Part shown: one piece after another, positions 9,201 to 10,361 of the stretch
Numbering within the stretch: position 1 is the stretch's first letter
How the letters are laid out: each line of letters starts with the position of its first letter
Assembly: GCA_019416775.1 (NCBI GenBank)
Contig: DXWR01000195.1
Coordinates: 1-10,361 of the forward strand
Length of the DNA: 10,361 nt
Reading direction: 5' to 3'
Origin: Oscillospiraceae bacterium
GTDB taxonomy: Bacteria; Bacillota; Clostridia; Oscillospirales; Ruminococcaceae
Notes under the pieces: generated by a model
The model's database searches: none
What the model was told of the DNA's origin: nothing
Seen by the model: the letters and a program-made list of their open reading frames with translations, nothing else
Made by a program: the position numbers and the translations under genes

Positions 9201-10361
9201 TCAGGACAAGGACAAAACCAGAGATCCGGTGATGAAGTGGGTCTACGAGGCCAACAACACCATCAGCGCCAAAAACAGCAGCGCCGCCTTTGCCAACGGC
9301 AGCGTGGTCTATTGGGTATTAGAAGCAGCCTTGGGAACCAGCGACTATATCTTCTTCACCTTCAGCCATGAAACAGCCCACAACCAGGACGGGAGGTATT
9401 TCTACGGCGGCGCAGGAAGGCGGAATGGCACCGGCGCCGAAGCCCATGCCGACGGAAACATTGCCCAGGAAATGCGGGACGGCTGCATGGTGTTCAACAT
9501 CTCTAAAATCAACGACATGGGCTTGGAGATGACGGGGAATTTCAGCTATGAGCGGATCGATTCCCCGGAAAAGATCCACAGCTACTACAGCCAAATGTTT
9601 GAAACGGGATATGTGCTGGACTATCTGGCGGCAAAGGCCTTTTTGCAACTGACCCCCCAGCAGCAGGCCGCCATCGCGGTGCAGGCCACCCACACCCCCG
9701 AGGGCAACGCCTCCTTCACCACCCTGTACCATGATGTGACGGTGGAGGGAATCCAACAGATGGATCTCCGGGATCCGGAGGATCTTTGGGAAAACCGGAT
9801 CTCCATCCGAAACCTGAAAAAAGGCTCCTCCGAAAAGATCAACACCGCCACCGACGGAAGCTACGGCTTTGAGTCCTTCTACAACATGAACTGGTATCAG
9901 TCCCACAATGACAACGGCTCCCCGGACACCCACGCCTTCAAGAGGCTGGGCATGGAGATGCTGGGAGTGGGCGGCTATGAAAGAGGCTACCAAATCTATA
10001 TGTCTGCCCGCAGTCAAACCGACCTGGACGCCCTGCGCCAGATCACCGGCAAGGAGGACATCACCTGGAAGGACTACAAGCTGGGCCGGTTCCAAGCGGT
10101 GGAGGAGAAGTTGGATCAAATTCCCTATTTTGACGCCGAAACAGTGATCCGCCAGTTCCGGGAAGCCATGGAACAGGACGTCCAAAACGGCACCCGCAGC
10201 GAAACCATCCAGGTCAAGCGGATGCTGTACGGCTTGGTCAAGCGGGTCACCGGGGATTTCAGCCAGGGCGGCATCTATGAAAGCCCCCAGGTGATCTCCG
10301 TCACCTCCGCCCAGCAGCTGATGACTTTGGCGGCGGAAAACCCCTATGGGTACTACCGGTT
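3151..10361 (+). CDS. Giant surface zinc metalloprotease (M26/Zmp-like) with cohesin, membrane hairpin and dockerin; C-terminus cut off by window edge
   Basis: Predicted exported endopeptidase related to streptococcal ZmpB/ZmpC and IgA1 protease (family M26). All 2403 visible codons are open and the stop lies beyond the window. Order by residue: Sec signal peptide 1-26 (VSA|QE); cohesin-like domain 27-166; Pro/Glu/Gln-rich linker 167-227; hydrophobic segments 228-251 and 263-284 separated by KKKKGSGRGKK; type I dockerin 287-346; four Ig-like double repeats 351-1155; M26 N-terminal region with GLUG beta-helix about 1160-1570; M26 catalytic region from about 1581. Zinc site: H2073-E2074-T-A-H2077 plus E2097. 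The hydrophobic pair near the N-terminus, the repeats and the catalytic end follow the streptococcal Zmp plan. The cohesin and dockerin are additions, and the G5 domains common in streptococcal members were not seen. The start is fixed by TGA at 3145-3147. It is alone downstream of its promoter and divergent from a two-component operon. The substrate is unknown: mucin, IgA or another host glycoprotein are only analogies. Confidence 0.93.
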   Translation, partial: MAKIRALLAIWILTCGLLLGGTAVSAQETIQAQLSAGAPAVRNGEKVELVLSLSDLESLTAGLYSIQGTLDYHPALFQDLSPEDFTPLNGWENPEYNPENRQFVLIRRSGDAAGGPVLKITLTAKEELTPGQTQVSIRELSASEGKEDLFPLDAQAALSAVVQVDSWEPAADSPQLPTIPAGEGQPHADPEGVLPEQQPEQETASSEQDKESSVHQHPTEQPREDGLSGTAVFLLCAGGAAAIAAVGLVLLKKKKGSGRGKKLLSALIVLTAAATLTAGGVYAFGGKGDLNGDGKVDYADVHLLQKHLIGWTVLPHEKQNGADLNYNGRLTVTDLALLIQAVEQKLDYQVSLIPALDQVYYEKQQEIQLKFSAWVSHGEKLQRVTINQTQYPVEPMEEGAYLVRLQAADTPGVQTLRFTQATLSGGQQVALDVTETIGVLKSAPEITDFLAEEETDTARMKVSFTLADEDAALTAAKLELRKEEDGALLSVSSQEVSAGFQELWLDLEENIPYTLSITAQYRRDSDQLPTAEDHRGSWSVMKQLQLNLDYRFTFGGLQTQTQDGRPTAVFAKGQPIALWFESGNATQFQPERVIVNGNSYPVQPSGAGYLALLEGQTQAGVQQLTVEQVILENGKAFSLDGENQVSITVQKELPTAALLSMTEDPAGEQIQLSIQLSDPDDALSNHRIRITNAQQQVVGERDLSPQDWQEGLFQGQVTLTDTGLTTSYLVEFLADRDLSPDQSQPEGQQVLAGQEIAAQPRVLLQSGSAGAEVVEKGGQVELTYTLSHNLQAELAGMVVNHLQLTPRQQPDGSWKVTVPAPSQAGPQSFALSQLVFADGTLLETHHELWVEVKKSAPVVQEYQTIDRLETQEVQFQFRLEDGDNAFLSGKVQLLLDGAVAEEQSIVQPGEQSFTFAVQEQTHYTFQVLSTWTQTQDGSQQQEEILLEKAVYLIRDYGLQLSQLQTFSPQGSETPYFEPNSPITLRFTAETRTSLQAQQVQINGRVFSLTPLGANRYELTAKLGASPGVQTFKLEKLMLENGKELAVTDVSIQAEILKAVPAVEQFSWEKTPQDQLKIEFVLQDPDGALESGRVEISQKDGTVFTQQPLTSGKNQGLAQLAAGEEYLVQIIGDYDRDSNALDSGSNRYEQQLLYATGLTVTRDGIQFKDVTRTRLFYSDSAGSREIPVLDITQGLPQETAPYYAVLEMEGLPDFYGQIREFRQDPATGKVYGVLQQDEVLFYDGEGNRQEEYVFALPYRDEQGEHPLVESAQQLFSQMSAAPNGDYVLTQDLDASGLSPDAAAVAGTFTGTLNGNGYRILNLPTSLFQTVSGATIQNLVIENAQITTSRSGILANVIQNGAVVREVFLVDCVLQNNVDELGAFAGNLKNATIERSASVNVSVKGLVAVGGIVGKTNAGAVIDNCYVTGKIQGSYDHPSLGARVGGIAGWHGGGVIQNSFTQVQVIAPAQKGNGGLIGGPNTGSPVLENCLSMSSGAGYRIAGFDVLANAKNVYEYAGSSSLSNITQANREQIRETDAVFDKDFYTQSLGWEEGIWELDLLAYGKRPNLHAAPETDNNYGIPAYASVLSQKEYRPQREQAYANLAKLLPFSDVRTWVESANRLPEDHPLAVQAVEFVLPLDQNGNLVNGVHQNNLENIQAIRVVFAQEKPQEYPVSLKKTMGEVVAVYQIQGLDLNYQPRFYVGNLSDTLLDQAADPILAWNYTADLATLTGEEESRLYKDYYQQTVQPKLRGVVENLLLSQQEYPTYCPSPAVQQLVQQRIAQDEIWKKLLYGYNYYDKWYRMDYRGVSLSDLLYFHGSWIHPDLTAQGLSEQLLGATEQQRETHQTVTFYNQVLKRYTEEALTDFLGGLSYRLAGYDTPSDWFAQNFEGILKEQAPQGGADGIRYRIWDILSGLEDSKKSILLPILTAPQEDMYLISMPSQLMIGSLNRYPTYLVKDGLERQRMEEIIEVYAQKMGVFYGVSSTWMENSVEVLNSFVNIQYDTRLNFPQSEAADAGDQDKDKTRDPVMKWVYEANNTISAKNSSAAFANGSVVYWVLEAALGTSDYIFFTFSHETAHNQDGRYFYGGAGRRNGTGAEAHADGNIAQEMRDGCMVFNISKINDMGLEMTGNFSYERIDSPEKIHSYYSQMFETGYVLDYLAAKAFLQLTPQQQAAIAVQATHTPEGNASFTTLYHDVTVEGIQQMDLRDPEDLWENRISIRNLKKGSSEKINTATDGSYGFESFYNMNWYQSHNDNGSPDTHAFKRLGMEMLGVGGYERGYQIYMSARSQTDLDALRQITGKEDITWKDYKLGRFQAVEEKLDQIPYFDAETVIRQFREAMEQDVQNGTRSETIQVKRMLYGLVKRVTGDFSQGGIYESPQVISVTSAQQLMTLAAENPYGYYR
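3229..3648 (+). other. Cohesin-like domain
   Basis: Residues 27-166. Pattern typical of cohesins: a first strand ending in VRNGEKVELVLSLSDL, a turn and SIQGTLDYHPALFQ (the usual 'x-F/G-x-L-x-Y-D/H-P-x-L-F' core), then a late strand VLKITLTAKEELTPGQTQV and a closing AVVQV. Cohesins bind dockerin modules, and this chain has its own dockerin 120 residues on. Assigned by pattern only; other carbohydrate-binding-like beta sandwiches share parts of it. Confidence 0.72.
3649..3831 (+). other. Pro/Glu/Gln-rich linker
   Basis: Residues 167-227, rich in P, E, Q, S and D (for example PEQQPEQETASSEQ), with no predicted fold. This is a typical flexible spacer between a surface domain and a membrane or wall anchor. 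Confidence 0.75.
3832..4002 (+). other. Hydrophobic hairpin resembling a sorting tail followed by a second signal peptide
   Basis: Residues 228-251 form a membrane segment followed by KKKKGSGRGKK (252-262). Residues 263-284 form a second hydrophobic segment ending GGVYAFGG. By the positive-inside rule the basic loop is cytoplasmic and both flanks are outside. The first part looks like the end of a wall-anchored protein, but the sorting motif is degenerate: LSGTA at 227-231 where LPxTG would be expected. The second part has basic residues, a hydrophobic core and a VYA|F site, like a signal peptide. Pneumococcal IgA1 protease and Zmp proteins also have hydrophobic segments with LPxTG near the N-terminus. 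Confidence 0.75.
4009..4188 (+). other. Type I dockerin domain
   Basis: Residues 287-346 hold two F-hand calcium loops. Loop 1 has D289, N291, D293, D297 and D300 (GDLNGDGKVDYAD). Loop 2 has D323, N325, N327 and D334 (ADLNYNGRLTVTD). Each is followed by a helix (VHLLQKHL; LALLIQAV). Both loops are complete, so calcium binding and cohesin recognition are plausible. The recognition positions 10/11 are Tyr-Ala in loop 1 and Val-Thr in loop 2, so the two halves are not equivalent. Dockerins usually sit at protein ends; here one is internal, directly after the membrane hairpin. Confidence 0.93.
4201..4788 (+). repeat. Tandem protein repeat unit 1 (two Ig-like domains)
   Basis: Residues 351-546. 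First half contains RVTINQTQYPVEP followed by the PGVQTLRF strand; second half contains VSFTLADEDAAL and closes with ITAQYRRDSDQL. It is equivalent to units 2-4 at spacings of about 202-210 residues. Streptococcal Zmp proteins contain similar 'L-x-DPD' repeats. Confidence 0.7.
4789..5415 (+). repeat. Tandem protein repeat unit 2 (two Ig-like domains)
   Basis: Residues 547-755. Equivalent landmarks: RVIVNGNSYPVQP (Asn596), AGVQQLTVEQVILENGK, then IQLSDPDDAL (678-680) and EFLADRDLSPDQ. It is slightly longer than the other units. Confidence 0.7.
5416..6018 (+). repeat. Tandem protein repeat unit 3 (two Ig-like domains)
   Basis: Residues 756-956. Landmarks: MVVNHLQLTP (Asn800), AGPQSFALSQLVFADGT, then FRLEDGDNAFLSGKV (881-883). 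It is the most diverged of the four in its first half. Confidence 0.68.
6019..6615 (+). repeat. Tandem protein repeat unit 4 (two Ig-like domains)
   Basis: Residues 957-1155. Landmarks: VQINGRVFSLTP (Asn1002), PGVQTFKLEKLMLENGK, then FVLQDPDGALESGRV (1083-1085) and IGDYDRDSNAL. Its PGVQT strand matches unit 1, and its LENGK matches unit 2. Confidence 0.7.
6628..7860 (+). other. M26 peptidase N-terminal region with GLUG beta-helix repeats
   Basis: Residues about 1160-1570. A lead-in (IQFKDVTRTRLF, then ETAPYYAVLEM) resembles the segment before the helix in streptococcal Zmp proteins. Then come DYVLTQDLDASGL, GTFTGTLNGNGYRILNLP, GATIQNLVIENAQI, VGGIVGKTNAGAVIDNCYV, VGGIAGWHGGGVIQNSF and GGLIGG, which are classic GLUG-type rungs. 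It ends with KNVYEYAGSS and DFYTQSLGW, also as in Zmp. It is probably a structural platform for substrate binding; no catalytic residues are expected here. Confidence 0.88.
7891..10361 (+). other. M26 zinc metallopeptidase catalytic region (open at window edge)
   Basis: Residues about 1581-2403. It starts with a helical stretch (NLAKLLPFSDVRTWVE) matching the streptococcal pattern. Zinc ligands H2073 and H2077 with catalytic E2074 (HETAH, 9367-9381) are followed by GRYFYGGAGRRNGTGAE, whose Glu2097 (9439-9441) would be the third ligand, 24 residues after the first His. This spacing and the GGxGRRxGxGxE motif are the M26 signature. SYGFESFYNMNWYQ and AFKRLGMEMLGVGGYERGY further on also fit the family. 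All key residues are present, so the enzyme is probably active. The last residues seen (NPYGYYR) suggest the domain is near its end. Confidence 0.92.

Noticed and set aside
9319..10185. A 288-codon open frame on the minus strand opposite the zinc site
   Set aside because: The plus strand encodes HETAH and the third zinc ligand here; the antisense product has no family features.
1..10361. CRISPR arrays, tRNA/rRNA genes, insertion sequences, terminators and attachment sites
   Set aside because: No spaced direct repeats, RNA folds, transposase motifs or terminal inverted repeats were seen. Coding sequence fills nearly the whole window, and the ends of both transcription units lie outside it.

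Overview
The window looks like chromosome of a GC-rich, anaerobic, probably gut-dwelling member of the Clostridia (Bacillota). The evidence is strong AGGAGG-type ribosome sites, consensus-like sigma-A promoters, cohesin and dockerin modules, and a Gram-positive M26-type surface metalloprotease. The genus cannot be told from the sequence alone. Two divergent transcription units leave a shared control region at about 2892-3150.

Left unit (minus strand, transcribed right to left): a promoter at 2953-2924, then a membrane sensor histidine kinase (2891-1425), an OmpR/PhoB-type response regulator (1428-739, overlapping the kinase end by 4 bases), and a DMT/EamA-family transporter made of two duplicated halves (718 to beyond the left edge). 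Tight packing suggests one operon.

Right unit (plus strand): a promoter at 3084-3112 drives one huge open frame from 3151 through the right edge (2403 codons visible, no stop). It encodes a multidomain surface protein. In order: signal peptide, cohesin-like domain, Pro/Glu/Gln-rich linker, a hydrophobic hairpin, type I dockerin, four tandem repeats of about 200 residues (each apparently two Ig-like domains), a GLUG-type beta-helix region as in the N-terminal part of M26 peptidases, and an M26 zinc metallopeptidase domain with HETAH and a downstream Glu ligand. The catalytic part resembles streptococcal ZmpB/ZmpC and IgA1 protease. Having cohesin and dockerin in the same chain on either side of a membrane hairpin is the most striking thing here. 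The second hydrophobic segment looks like a cleavable signal peptide. The chain may therefore be an in-frame join of a membrane-anchored cohesin and a dockerin-bearing protease that could be cut apart and re-associate.

How they may work together (inference): the sensor/regulator pair senses an extracellular cue and may control its own operon and the divergent protease gene. Pneumococcal zmpB likewise sits near a two-component system. The role of the transporter in this set is not evident.
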